Source: CAZIOH01 sp964540815 (GTDB lineage Bacteria > Myxococcota_A > Polyangia > Fen-1088). Taken from it: DNA of 47,925 bases. The translations under genes were made by a program, and so were the position numbers. Each line of letters opens with the position of its first letter. The stretch's first letter is position 1. Under the pieces are notes generated by a model. That model did no database searches. It was not told the origin of the DNA and worked only from the letters and a program-made list of their open reading frames with translations. The DNA is taken from assembly GCA_964540815.1 (NCBI GenBank), contig CAZIOH010000047.1:1-47925 (forward strand), given 5' to 3'. This document shows, in pieces, positions 24,361 through 33,109 of the stretch.

Positions 24361-26142
24361 ATGGAGCGAGGCCCGCGCGCCCAAACAAGAGCCGGGGGTC
24401 GAATCGTCGTGAGTGTCCTTCAGAATGTGAAGATCGGTGCCCGTCTGTGGCTGCTTCTCGCGGTGTCCATCGGGAGCCTCATGGCCGTATCGATCGACGC
24501 GGGTCAGACGCTGGCGAACGCGCGGGTGGGGGGCCCGGTCTACGCCCAGGTGGTGGAGGCCAAGGACATCCGAGCCGACGTCACGCCGCCGCCCCTGACC
24601 GCCATCCGGGTGTTCCTGAATGCGCAGCTCATCATGGTGGCAGCACCGGAAAAGCGCGACGATATCGTGCTCCACATGAGGAAGCTGGTGGACGAGTTCC
24701 ACGGCCGGGTCGAGTACTGGCGCAAGAACATCTCGGACCTCGCGATCAAGGATGCGGTCGAGCGCCGCCTGGTCCCGAGCTACGAGGAGGTCACGGGGCT
24801 GATCCTCGACCAGCTGGTCCCGATGGTGATGAAGGGCGACCTGACGGCGGCGCGGTCGTTGCTGGATGGGACGATCCAGCCCAAGTACTACCAGCACCGC
24901 AAGGTCTCTGATGAGGTGGCCGAGATGTCGAACCAGAGGTCGGAGGCTGCCGAGAAGGTGGTCGCCATCACCATCGCACACTCCACCTGGAGGATGATCC
25001 TCGCCACCGTGATGGCCCTGCTCCTCACCTCGATCGTCTCGTGGCTGATCGCACGCAGCATCACCCGCCCGATCGGTGTGGTGGTGGAGCGCCTGCGCGA
25101 CATCTCGGAGGGCGAAGGGGACCTGACCCAGACCATCGACGACGGCGCCCGGGACGAGCTCGGCGAGCTGGCCCGCTACTTCAACCGGTTCGTGAGCAAG
25201 ATCCGCGACACTGTCCGACAGATCGGCGACACCTCCCAGACCCTGGCCGCGTCGGCCGAGGAGTTCACCGCCCTCAGCCGCCAGCTGGCCGGGAACGCGT
25301 CGGCGACCTCCGAGCAGGCCACCTCGGTGTCGGGCGCGAGCGTCCAGATCAGCTCCAACGTCCAGGCGGTGGCCGCGGCGGCCGAGCAGATGTCGGTCAG
25401 CATCAAGGAGATCGCCAAGAACACCGCCGACGCCGAGCGGGTCGCCGCGGCCGCCGTCGAGATCACCGAGAGCACCAACGCCGCCGTAGGACGTCTGGGC
25501 GAGAGCAGCGCGGAGATCGGCATCGTGGTCAAGGTGATCACCTCCATCGCCGAGCAGACCAACCTGCTCGCCCTCAACGCCACCATCGAGGCGGCGCGGG
25601 CGGGCGAGGCCGGCAAGGGCTTCGCGGTGGTGGCCAACGAGGTCAAGGAGCTGGCCAAGCAGACCGCCCGCGCCACCGAGGACATCAGTAACAAGATCAA
25701 GATGATCCAGGGCAGCTCGACCGGGGCGGTGGAGGCCATCGCCCGGATCGGCGAGATCATCGGGCGCATCAAGGAGATCCAGACGTCGGTGGCCAACGCG
25801 GTCGAGGAGCAGGCCGCCACGGCCTCGGAGATCGGCAAGAACATCAACCACCTCGCGAGCGCGAGCGGCGAGATCGCGGGCAACATCACCAAGGTCGCGG
25901 AGACGGCCCAGAACACCTCCACCGGAACGGCCGAGACCGAGACGGCGGCGGCGGAGCTGGCCCGCATGGCGGCCAGCCTGCAGCGCCTGGTCACCGCCTT
26001 TCGCTACGAGGACGGCGGCCCGTCGCGTGGCGCGGGCTCCCCCCGCCGTGGACTGAGCGTGGTCAATGGCCGGTCATCCGGCAATGGATCCGGCCGCCGC
26101 GGCGACAGTGGCGATGGCTCGGGCTGGCGCGCGGCCTCCTAG
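24361..26142 (+). CDS. Methyl-accepting chemotaxis protein
   Basis: Transmembrane chemoreceptor of 593 residues. TM1 about 29-46 (LWLLLAVSIGSLMAVSI), a roughly 165-residue periplasmic domain of the four-helix-bundle type, TM2 about 213-235, HAMP to about 290, then the coiled-coil signalling domain with the hairpin tip SIAEQTNLLALNATIEAARAGEAGKGFAVVANEVKELA. Tail is Gly/Ser/Arg-rich with no CheR pentapeptide. Start may be GTG 24409 (V17), which removes a basic leader. It lies 120 bases after the hybrid kinase, same strand; no che genes are near, so it may serve as the sensory input to the kinases rather than motility. Confidence 0.92.
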   Translation: MERGPRAQTRAGGRIVVSVLQNVKIGARLWLLLAVSIGSLMAVSIDAGQTLANARVGGPVYAQVVEAKDIRADVTPPPLTAIRVFLNAQLIMVAAPEKRDDIVLHMRKLVDEFHGRVEYWRKNISDLAIKDAVERRLVPSYEEVTGLILDQLVPMVMKGDLTAARSLLDGTIQPKYYQHRKVSDEVAEMSNQRSEAAEKVVAITIAHSTWRMILATVMALLLTSIVSWLIARSITRPIGVVVERLRDISEGEGDLTQTIDDGARDELGELARYFNRFVSKIRDTVRQIGDTSQTLAASAEEFTALSRQLAGNASATSEQATSVSGASVQISSNVQAVAAAAEQMSVSIKEIAKNTADAERVAAAAVEITESTNAAVGRLGESSAEIGIVVKVITSIAEQTNLLALNATIEAARAGEAGKGFAVVANEVKELAKQTARATEDISNKIKMIQGSSTGAVEAIARIGEIIGRIKEIQTSVANAVEEQAATASEIGKNINHLASASGEIAGNITKVAETAQNTSTGTAETETAAAELARMAASLQRLVTAFRYEDGGPSRGAGSPRRGLSVVNGRSSGNGSGRRGDSGDGSGWRAAS

Positions 26143-26213
26143 ACGCGCGTTTGCGGACCTCGCGTCCCCGCGTCACGGGGACCAGCTCAAGGAATATCGC
26201 CGAAGGTCCGAGA

Positions 26214-28481
26214 ATGCTGCATGGCTCCGGTGGTGGTGGTGGTGGTCGTCGTGGCGGCGTGGGGGTGGCGTTTGTGCGGGGCATTCCCCTGCGGCGCGCT
26301 CCCGACCGGCTGCGAGTGGTGATGGGATCGTCCCGCGGAGCGATCCTGAGCTCGGGGTGGCTGGTGTCGGCGGTGCTGACCTTCGGAACCGGCGGGGCGG
26401 CCTCGGGGCAATCCGCCGCTGAGCCACCGGCAGCAACTCCTGTACCCGTCGCTGCGCCGGTCGGCGCAGTTCCACCATCGGCTTCCGGGCCGCCGCCCGT
26501 GTCGGTATCACCCGCCCTGGCGCTCCCCGCGCCTGGCGCCCCCGTCTCAGCGGATGGTCAGGGGCAGGCACCCTCCGCAGAGGATCTGACGCCGCTCGAT
26601 CTCGACGCCCTGATGAGCCTGCGGGTGACGACCGCCTCGCGGTTCTCCGATCGATTGCCCGACGCTCCGAGCATCATGTCGGTGGTGACCCGCGACGAGC
26701 TTCGGCGCTTCGGCGGTCTCACCCTCAACGAGATCTTGCAGCGGGTCCCGGGGCTCACCGGATCGACCCAGTACTTCGTCGACCGCAGCCTGGTGGCGGC
26801 GCGCGGCGATCAGACGAAGACCAACGGGGGGCACATCCTCTTCCTGGTCAACGGGCGCCCCACCCGGGAAGTGATGGAAGGAGGGGTGATCTCCGATCTC
26901 CTCGAAGCCTTCCCGGTGGACATCCTCGAGCGCATCGAGATCATCAAGGGGCCGGGCTCGGTCCTCTACGGATCGAACGCCTTCTCCGCGGTGGTGAACC
27001 TGGTCACCCGGAGCGCCGATCGGACCTTCGCGGCGGTGAGGGGGTCCATCGCCCCCGGCGGAGCCGTCGACACCTCCGCCAGCTTCGCCTACAAGCATGG
27101 CAACTTCGGAGCGGTGGGTGCGGCGCAACTGCACCAGCTTCCGGACTGGCCGGTCACCTATCTGGTCCCGCCCTCCCAGCAGAACCTCTCTTTCGCGCCC
27201 CACGTCCCCCCGGTGGAGAACGTGAGCGTCGCCAACCGTGGAGCCGGGGCCTACCTCGGCCTCAGCTACGGGGGCCTGAGACTCATGTCCTCCCTCACGG
27301 AGTGGCATTCCACCGGGTTCATCGAGGGGACGGTGAGCGCGACCCGCCTCACGCGCCAGTTCGGCGACCTCGGGTATTCCCTCGCGGTCAGCCCGAGCTG
27401 GGGCATGAGCTTCGATGCGACCATCACCCGCACGACCTTCGACGAAGGCCCGTTCCCCAACGTGAGCCGAGACTCGAACGAGGCCATCCTCGAGTGGACC
27501 AACCTGGTCGAGCTCGGCGCACGGGATCGCCTGTCGGTCGGCGTGCTCGCCAACCACCTCGACGGGACCGAGCTCTACACGGCGACCGTGCCGGCGACGG
27601 TGACCGCTCGGGGCGGCCGCTTCGGCGGGGCGCTCTATGCCCAGGTCGAACATCGCCTGTTCACCAGTCTCAAGCTCATCGGCGGCTTCCAAACCAACAA
27701 GATCGGCAGCATCCCGCTCGACACCGTGCCGAGGGCCGGCGCGGTGTGGACCCCGACCACACGGGCCAGCCTCAAGGCCCTCTACAGCCAAGCCTTCCGG
27801 GCACCCAGCCTCGACGAGAACCTGCTCGACAACCCGGGACTCGCCGGCAATCCGAACCTCAAGCCAGAGAAGGTCGCGACCTTGGATCTCGGCGCCTCGT
27901 TCGAGAGCGACCGCGCGCAGCTCGGGATCGACTACTTCCACAGCAAGATCACCAACAACATCGTGAATCTCCCTGGCCCGACCCGCGCCGTCTACTTCAA
28001 CCTCGGTGAGGTGATCTTCGACGGGGTCGAGGCGGAGTGCAAGTACTACCTATCGAGGGAGCTGTTCCTGCAGGGGTCGGCTCTTTACCAGGTGAACGTG
28101 GACGGGCAGGGGACCGCAAATGTCTCGCCCATCCCGAGGGTAGGCTTCAAGACGGGGGCGAGCTACCAGAGCCGTCGGTGGACCGCGAGTGTGTTCGACG
28201 TGTCCGATGGTCCCTTCGACCACTACGCGGCGGTGAACCCCATCCCCGGCTGGCGCCACATCATCACCGTCCATGTCCGGCTCGACGTCTCGAAGCTCCT
28301 CGGGTTGAGCAAGAGCCTCGGCCTCGGGGTCTTCGGACACGCGAACAACCTGGCCAACCAGGCCATCTGGCTGCCGAGTGGGTTCAGCAGCGTGGATACC
28401 GTCCCGGTCCTGCAGGGCCGCACGGTCTTCGCAGGCCTCGAGGTATCGCTCGGACGATCAGCCGGCTCCGTCGGTCACTGA
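26214..28481 (+). CDS. TonB-dependent outer-membrane receptor
   Basis: About 755 residues. The plug domain starts near TTASRFSDRLPDAPSIMSVV and continues through LNEILQRVPGLTGSTQYF, LFLVNGRPTREVMEGGV and EIIKGPGSVLYGSNAFSAVVN; the beta barrel includes YSQAFRAPSLDENL and ends NNLANQAIWLP. No obvious TonB-box segment is evident; a Pro/Ala-rich stretch (PPAATPVPVAAP...) precedes the plug. Signal-peptide-like hydrophobic segment (AILSSGWLVSAVLTFG) lies 40 residues in, so the start may be nearer (ATG 26322); GAAGG seven bases before ATG 26214 supports the longer form. Substrate (siderophore, vitamin B12 or other) cannot be read from sequence. Confidence 0.85.
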   Translation: MLHGSGGGGGGRRGGVGVAFVRGIPLRRAPDRLRVVMGSSRGAILSSGWLVSAVLTFGTGGAASGQSAAEPPAATPVPVAAPVGAVPPSASGPPPVSVSPALALPAPGAPVSADGQGQAPSAEDLTPLDLDALMSLRVTTASRFSDRLPDAPSIMSVVTRDELRRFGGLTLNEILQRVPGLTGSTQYFVDRSLVAARGDQTKTNGGHILFLVNGRPTREVMEGGVISDLLEAFPVDILERIEIIKGPGSVLYGSNAFSAVVNLVTRSADRTFAAVRGSIAPGGAVDTSASFAYKHGNFGAVGAAQLHQLPDWPVTYLVPPSQQNLSFAPHVPPVENVSVANRGAGAYLGLSYGGLRLMSSLTEWHSTGFIEGTVSATRLTRQFGDLGYSLAVSPSWGMSFDATITRTTFDEGPFPNVSRDSNEAILEWTNLVELGARDRLSVGVLANHLDGTELYTATVPATVTARGGRFGGALYAQVEHRLFTSLKLIGGFQTNKIGSIPLDTVPRAGAVWTPTTRASLKALYSQAFRAPSLDENLLDNPGLAGNPNLKPEKVATLDLGASFESDRAQLGIDYFHSKITNNIVNLPGPTRAVYFNLGEVIFDGVEAECKYYLSRELFLQGSALYQVNVDGQGTANVSPIPRVGFKTGASYQSRRWTASVFDVSDGPFDHYAAVNPIPGWRHIITVHVRLDVSKLLGLSKSLGLGVFGHANNLANQAIWLPSGFSSVDTVPVLQGRTVFAGLEVSLGRSAGSVGH

Positions 28482-28567
28482 CGCCGGGAGCGGGACCGTC
28501 GCGACCGCGAGCGCGGGCTCCGAAATCTCGCACGCCGACGTCCAGTGAGAACCAGCCCTCGAGGCCC

Positions 28568-30409
28568 TCAGCGAACGACCTCGAAGGTGACGCGGCCGGG
28601 ACTGCCTGCATGACCGGGCCAGCCGTCCACCCCGCTCGAGCCCGCGAATCCGGGGGATCCAGGGGCACAACCCGGGTCGTCCACGATTGGGTTGCCATCA
28701 CCGTCGGTGTGGGTCGAAGCGGGACGACCGTCTCCCCCGGATCCACCAGGCCCCCCAGGGCCGCCCGGGCCGCCTTGGCCCCCGTCCCCGCCCGCGCTGA
28801 AGATGATCCGCTCGAGCAGGTCGACGTCGCAAGGACCGAGGCCGCAGACGATGACGACCTTGGCGTCGCCGCCGTGGCCGCCGTCGCCACCGTTGTTGCC
28901 GTCGCCGCCATTGCCGCCCGGGCCGCCGTTGCTGCATGCCGAGCCGCTCGTCCCCGTCGAGCCAGCGCTCCCAGCCCAGCCAGTCGCCCCGTTCGTGCCG
29001 CGGCTCGCGACGTGAAAGGCCGCGAGGTCCGCGGCCTCGACCACGGCGACGTGCTCTCCGAGGGGACTGTGCACGGTGAAGACGTATCGACTCGGGTTCG
29101 GGTGATCGACCCGAACGTCGAGGTCGGGACCGCGACCACCCTCGCCTGGACCGCGGAGCTCCAGATCCTCGGGCCGTTCGTAGGAGAGCCCCCACCGTAG
29201 AGAAGCGGCCGGCTGGCCGTCGATCGCCACCGGCAGCGTGAAGGCGTCGCGAGCAGCCAACGGGACGACCTCCTTCTCGCCCACGTCGTCCCGGAAGTGA
29301 AACCGGCCGGCCTCGTCGAGGTACGTGAACGGATTGTCGAGAGAGACGCTGGAGATCGCGATGCATGGGGTCGGGTCGAGCGCCCGCCTGGACCCGCACA
29401 GTGTCACCGGGTGCGAGATGGATTGCAGCTCCGCCCAAAGTCTGCCTCGAAACGCCAGTTCCGGGAGCACCGACAGCGTCGGGCGCTGCTGCGTGTAGCC
29501 GAGCAGCGTGGCCGCATGTTGCCAGACGCGCTGGCGCACGCGCACGGACCGGATGGTCTCCTTGCTGTCGTCGAACCAGGCGCGAACGAGGCGGTGATCG
29601 GCGAGGACCACCGGATTGTTTCCCTCCCGCATCACCGCTTCCTCGACGGCGGCCGCGGCGGTCCGCACCTCATCGAACGCAGACAGCGCGATGTGGAGGC
29701 GGACGATGCGCCGTTTCGCTTGCTCACGCAGGTCGGGCTCGGGCAGGCGCTCGGCGAACCGGGTCAGCGTCATCTCGTTGCCTGTGGCGGCGAGAGCGTC
29801 CATCATCGCCAGGTCCACCCGACGTCCCTGCCAGGTTCCGTGCTCGACGTCGACCGTGGCGAGGACCTCCGCGGCGAAGGTCCTCGCCACCGCCCCGAGC
29901 GCGTCCTTGGCCAGCAACGTGCGCAGATCGTCGAAGATGGCCGCGAGGACCTCCGGGTGCCCATCGAGGCCGGGGCGGCGATCGAGGTACAGGCGCTGAA
30001 TGGTCGCGACACGCTCCGCGCGCGCGGGATCGGTCTCGATGGCGGAATCCTTCAGGAGCTTGCGGTACGCCAGCATCAGGTCGTCGAATACCGACGGAAC
30101 CTGGGCGGCGGGAAGTCCATCGAGCGCGACCTCGATGCAGCGCCGCCACGGGGCGGTATCGATCCTCCCATCGACGAACCCGTCGATCAGCCGGCCGCGA
30201 ATCTCGGGCGTGAACGCCGACACGTGGGGGCCCGGCGCCCGCAGATCGCAGACCGTCGGACTGGCGTCGGGCTGGCCGAGATAAACGACCAGTGCTGGAC
30301 CCGAGTCATGCCGCACCAGCTCCGCGGCGGTCATGGGCAGCGGAAGCCGAGGCGCGCATGCGGGCACCATCCCAACCACGATCGACGCCGCAATGAGTGA
30401 CAGACGCAT
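28568..30409 (-). CDS. Lipoprotein with collagen-like glycine-rich tail
   Basis: 613 residues. Signal peptide with lipobox-like GMVPAC (Cys18 approximately). A long helical middle (about 80-340, with repeated hydrophobic helices such as IFDDLRTLLAKDALGAVART) precedes a beta-rich part. The C-terminal 140 residues are dominated by GG/GP/GN triplets (NGGPGGNGGDGNNGG, GGQGGPGGPGGPGG) around a short Cys-containing insert (VCGLGPCDVDLL). Such tails are probably extracellular, elongated or self-associating. It is second in a minus-strand operon, 19 bases after the smaller lipoprotein gene. No family recognised. Confidence 0.7.
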   Translation of the reverse strand: MRLSLIAASIVVGMVPACAPRLPLPMTAAELVRHDSGPALVVYLGQPDASPTVCDLRAPGPHVSAFTPEIRGRLIDGFVDGRIDTAPWRRCIEVALDGLPAAQVPSVFDDLMLAYRKLLKDSAIETDPARAERVATIQRLYLDRRPGLDGHPEVLAAIFDDLRTLLAKDALGAVARTFAAEVLATVDVEHGTWQGRRVDLAMMDALAATGNEMTLTRFAERLPEPDLREQAKRRIVRLHIALSAFDEVRTAAAAVEEAVMREGNNPVVLADHRLVRAWFDDSKETIRSVRVRQRVWQHAATLLGYTQQRPTLSVLPELAFRGRLWAELQSISHPVTLCGSRRALDPTPCIAISSVSLDNPFTYLDEAGRFHFRDDVGEKEVVPLAARDAFTLPVAIDGQPAASLRWGLSYERPEDLELRGPGEGGRGPDLDVRVDHPNPSRYVFTVHSPLGEHVAVVEAADLAAFHVASRGTNGATGWAGSAGSTGTSGSACSNGGPGGNGGDGNNGGDGGHGGDAKVVIVCGLGPCDVDLLERIIFSAGGDGGQGGPGGPGGPGGSGGDGRPASTHTDGDGNPIVDDPGCAPGSPGFAGSSGVDGWPGHAGSPGRVTFEVVR

Positions 30410-30428
30410 GGGGGGTACTCGGGGTAAC

Positions 30429-30920
30429 TCAGTGCACGTGGGCGCGGAGCGCGTGGTGATAGAGCCTTGGCTCACGACGGACGACGGCGGGAAGGTTCAG
30501 CTGGAAGATTTGGCCCTCATGAGCGGCAGCTTCGCTGCCGGAGCTGGGGAGCGCAATCGCGAACAGCCGCGCAGCGATCGTCTCATGGGGCTGGATCCAG
30601 CCGAGGTCCACGTCCGGCCGCAGGCTCGTCACTCTTCCGTCGCTGCGGGTGAGCGTGATCGCCGCCCATTCGACCTGGAGCACCTCGTCTGTCTTGTTGG
30701 TGATGTCCAGCAGGACCGCGGCAGCGGCCACGTCGACGAGGATCTCCAGCCTGACGTCCCTGTCCTCCACCATCTCCGCTCCACCGAGGGTCACCGCCGG
30801 ATGAATGCCCGGACCGGTCAGGTGAAAGTCGTACACATGGTGCCTGGCACAGCCGACGGACGCGAGCCACGCGACGACGCCCAGTGTCGCCAAGGCTTCG
30901 ATTCCGAGGTCGTGAGTCAT
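30429..30920 (-). CDS. Small lipoprotein
   Basis: 163 residues. Signal peptide (ALATLGVVAWLASVGC) with a lipobox-like end, then a mature beta-rich domain (DVRLEILVDVAAAAVLLDI, VEWAAITLTRSDGRV). GGGAG lies just before ATG 30920. The frame is open further upstream, without a better start. It leads the operon with the glycine-rich lipoprotein 19 bases downstream, so both may form an envelope assembly. Function unknown. Confidence 0.65.
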   Translation of the reverse strand: MTHDLGIEALATLGVVAWLASVGCARHHVYDFHLTGPGIHPAVTLGGAEMVEDRDVRLEILVDVAAAAVLLDITNKTDEVLQVEWAAITLTRSDGRVTSLRPDVDLGWIQPHETIAARLFAIALPSSGSEAAAHEGQIFQLNLPAVVRREPRLYHHALRAHVH

Positions 30921-31206
30921 GCCACTCCCATCTCCCGTCTGGGACGAGCAAGATGTGCACCAAGCCCCGTGCGCGAGATCGCGCAGGATCAGACCTCGGC
31001 GACCGTAGCGCAGCAGGACAGGTGCCCAGGATCGAGACAGCGCGCGCGGGCCACCCTTCAGCTGTTCGGCGATCGTCCGGCGCCCACGGGAGGTCCATAG
31101 TTGGAGGTCGAACGATCGGCCAGGCCGCGACGCGGCGTCGTGGCGCGCGCTTCCGTGGTGCTTCGAAGATCGTCTCAAGCGTCTCTGCTGCAAGGGGGCC
31201 ATTCCT

Positions 31207-31235
31207 TTGACCATGTAGCTACCTGTGGCTACAAT
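31207..31235 (+). promoter_or_regulatory. Sigma-70-like promoter of the toxin-antitoxin operon
   Basis: TTGACC (31207-31212), a spacer of exactly 17 bases and TACAAT (31230-31235), a close match to consensus. The expected transcription start is at or one base before the ATG at 31243, and no Shine-Dalgarno is visible, so the message is probably leaderless. Confidence 0.6.
31214..31233. promoter_or_regulatory. Palindromic operator overlapping the promoter
   Basis: TGTAGC and GCTACA form a perfect 6-bp inverted repeat with 8 bases between, covering the spacer and the start of the -10 hexamer. Antitoxins of this kind usually bind such sites to repress their own operon. Confidence 0.5.
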
Positions 31236-31242
31236 CGTCTGC

Positions 31243-31542
31243 ATGAAGACCGTCGGCATCCGTGAGCTCAAGAACAGGCTCAGCGAATATCTGCGCCGCG
31301 TGCGGCTGGGCGAGAGCATCTTGGTCACCGATCGGGGGGAGGTCGTGGCTGAGCTCCTGCCACCCGGAAAAGGGCAGGGTGATCCGTCGATCCCGGCGGA
31401 ACTTCAGTCGCTGGCCAAGCGGGGCCTCCTGACCCTGGGTGCTCCGGCTGGAACGGACCTATATCCCGCGCTGACGCGCCAGCAAGGGGAACGTGGGCGG
31501 AGCGTCGCCCAGTTGCTCGACGAGGAGCGCGGCCCTCGGTGA
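31243..31542 (+). CDS. Phd/YefM-type antitoxin
   Basis: 99-residue antitoxin. The N-terminal half is the Phd/YefM DNA-binding fold (KTVGIRELKNRLSEYLRRV, ILVTDRGEVVAELLPP); the C-terminal half is probably the toxin-binding tail (SVAQLLDEERG). ATG 31243 starts the conserved fold; an upstream in-frame ATG at 31225 lies inside the promoter. Its stop overlaps the toxin's GTG (GTGA), normal for coupled toxin-antitoxin genes. Presumed autorepressor via the adjacent palindrome. Confidence 0.88.
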   Translation: MKTVGIRELKNRLSEYLRRVRLGESILVTDRGEVVAELLPPGKGQGDPSIPAELQSLAKRGLLTLGAPAGTDLYPALTRQQGERGRSVAQLLDEERGPR

Positions 31543-31964
31543 ATCTTTACGCCGAGTCGAGCGCAGTGCTGGCATGGCTCCTTGACGAGCCGACCGCACC
31601 GGCCGTGCGCCGGCTCCTCGGCGAGGCCGAAGTCATCGTCGCGTCGGACCTGACCCTGATCGAGTGTGGTCGCGTATTGCTGCGGGCGGTGGCGCTGAAG
31701 GAACTGACGGAGGCCGAAGCCGCCGACCGTCGAGCGCACCTCATCGGCGCTGCTGCTCATTGGCAGGTCCTGCGAATCGCGGGGGAGATCGTCGATCGCG
31801 CGCGTCAGCCGTTTCCCGGCGACCCGATCCGGACGCTGGATGCCATTCACCTCGCATCGCTTCTTGTCGGGCGTTCCGCGGTCGTCGGCCTCAGGCTGCT
31901 GAGCCTCGATGAGCGCGTGCGCCAAGCTGCGGCACGTCTCGGTGTCGCGGTCGAGCCTGCATGA
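31539..31964 (+). CDS. vapC: VapC-type PIN-domain toxin
   Basis: 141-residue PIN-domain ribonuclease. Acidic metal-binding residues: Glu6 in LYAESSAVL (more often Asp), Glu42 in LTLIECGRVL, Asp101 in TLDAIHLASL and Asp124 in LSLDERVR. Length and spacing are typical of VapC toxins, which cut tRNA or rRNA. Starts with GTG overlapping the antitoxin stop. Intact and probably active; the Asp to Glu change at the first site keeps the charge. Confidence 0.88.
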   Translation: MNLYAESSAVLAWLLDEPTAPAVRRLLGEAEVIVASDLTLIECGRVLLRAVALKELTEAEAADRRAHLIGAAAHWQVLRIAGEIVDRARQPFPGDPIRTLDAIHLASLLVGRSAVVGLRLLSLDERVRQAAARLGVAVEPA

Positions 31965-32128
31965 ACATGGGTAACCCATCCGCGAGGCGCGTGCTGCGGG
32001 CGGGCGGCGGCGTGGCAGGCCACTGGACGTCGGGACCTCCAGAAGTCGTCTGACAATCCGCCGTTCAGCGGCGTGGTTCCGAGCGTAATGGGCCATGCTC
32101 TTCACCGCAATTCCAACACGAGGATGGC

Positions 32129-32503
32129 TCAGGGGGACGGCGGTGCCGACCCTCCGCCGAACGTGAGCAGGACCGTGATGTGCCCGTCGGCGTCGACCTC
32201 GGCGGCGTCGAAGCCGTCGAACACGATGCGGCCGTCACGGTCCTCGACCACCGCGCGAAATCGGAAAATCGGGCCTTGGACGTCGATCGCGCTCACCAGT
32301 CGCGCCGAGAGCCCGCGCGGATCAGTAAAGAAGTCGTCGATCGACGCGGCCAGTGCTGCGCGGCCACGTATGACGGTGCCGCGCGACACGATACGCCCTT
32401 CGGCCGCGAAGCACTCGTCGATCATGCGGGCGCGGGCCGCGGGTTCCGGCTCCTGCCATGCGGCGACGTAGTTCTGCGCCGCGATCTCGGTCGAGCTCCG
32501 CAT
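32129..32503 (-). CDS. SnoaL-like / NTF2-fold protein
   Basis: 124 residues of the NTF2-like fold: ARMIDECFAAEGRIVS, GRAALAASIDDFFTD, FRFRAVVEDRDGRIVFDGFDAAEVDADGHI. Members act as small cyclases, isomerases or binding proteins in the cytosol. The start has an SD-less context; 10 bases upstream ends a minus-strand reading frame of uncertain status. Substrate unknown. Confidence 0.75.
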   Translation of the reverse strand: MRSSTEIAAQNYVAAWQEPEPAARARMIDECFAAEGRIVSRGTVIRGRAALAASIDDFFTDPRGLSARLVSAIDVQGPIFRFRAVVEDRDGRIVFDGFDAAEVDADGHITVLLTFGGGSAPPSP

Positions 32504-33109
32504 GGGCCCAGTTTACTCTGGCAGCAAGTCCTCGTCACCGTAGCAAAGCGCGGCCTTCATGCACCTGCTTTCGACAGAGGCGGCGTCGGAGCGAAGTAGG
32601 AAACGGAACTCACCCGGGCCGCGACGGCCATGCAGAGACGCGGGCGATCGAATCGGCCGAGGGCCGACTTCCATCTCGCGTTTCCCATCGGGCACTCGCT
32701 TCGGAGGCATGGATCTCCCTGGCGCCGCGTCGCTCGCGGCCGCGTCGCTTGAGGACGCCATCGTGCATGCTGACGCGGCCGCCGTCAGGGGTTGCGCGCG
32801 CCACTATGAGGAGGTTTCGGAAATGTGATCGCGGATGGGCGCTCGTGTACCAGTTTCGACCTCTCGGTCGATGGGCGGCATCTCCTCGCCGGTGAACTCG
32901 TAGATGCCGGCCCAGGTGTCGCCGAGGCGCGCCTGGTGAATGGATTGGCGTGTACTCAGCCCACAGCAGCTCGCTGGCGAAAGCGGACATTTCTACTTTG
33001 CCGCTACAGTGAAATCGCCGATAATAAGTATTATGTCAACTTAGCCCCGTCGCCGGGAATATGCCGCGCGTTGAGTCAGCGAGCGCCTCATGTCAACTTT
33101 GGTCGCGGA
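32504..33109. other. Gene-poor degraded region
   Basis: About 600 bases with no gene I can support. Several short frames exist on both strands, one of which looks like a frameshifted fragment (32804-32990, minus). The last 100 bases are clearly AT-richer than the surroundings and contain the palindrome-like ATAATAAGTATTAT (33021-33034) and a 10-base direct repeat (ATGTCAACTT at 33033 and 33090). Confidence 0.5.
32804..32990 (-). pseudogene. Possible frameshifted small gene
   Basis: From ATG 32990 the minus strand reads MSAFASELLWAEYTPIHS. In the +1 frame it then continues with a protein-like stretch (RLGDTWAGIYEFTGEE, PPIDREVETGTRAPI) to a stop at 32804. Together about 62 residues with a believable composition, split by a frameshift near 32945. 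I do not recognise the family; the match of two frames could be chance. Confidence 0.25.

Larger units (their letters stand above)
30921..31242. other. Intergenic stretch between divergent genes
   Basis: No gene seen. The right end carries the antitoxin promoter and operator. GC-rich remainder shows no repeats or RNA gene I can support. Confidence 0.4.

Noticed and set aside
31967..31979. Palindrome ATGGGTAACCCAT just after vapC as an operator or attachment site
   Set aside because: Single 13-base palindrome with no promoter or gene context; could be chance.
31404..32105. Minus-strand 233-codon frame across vapC
   Set aside because: Antisense to a clear toxin-antitoxin pair with start/stop overlap; no motif.
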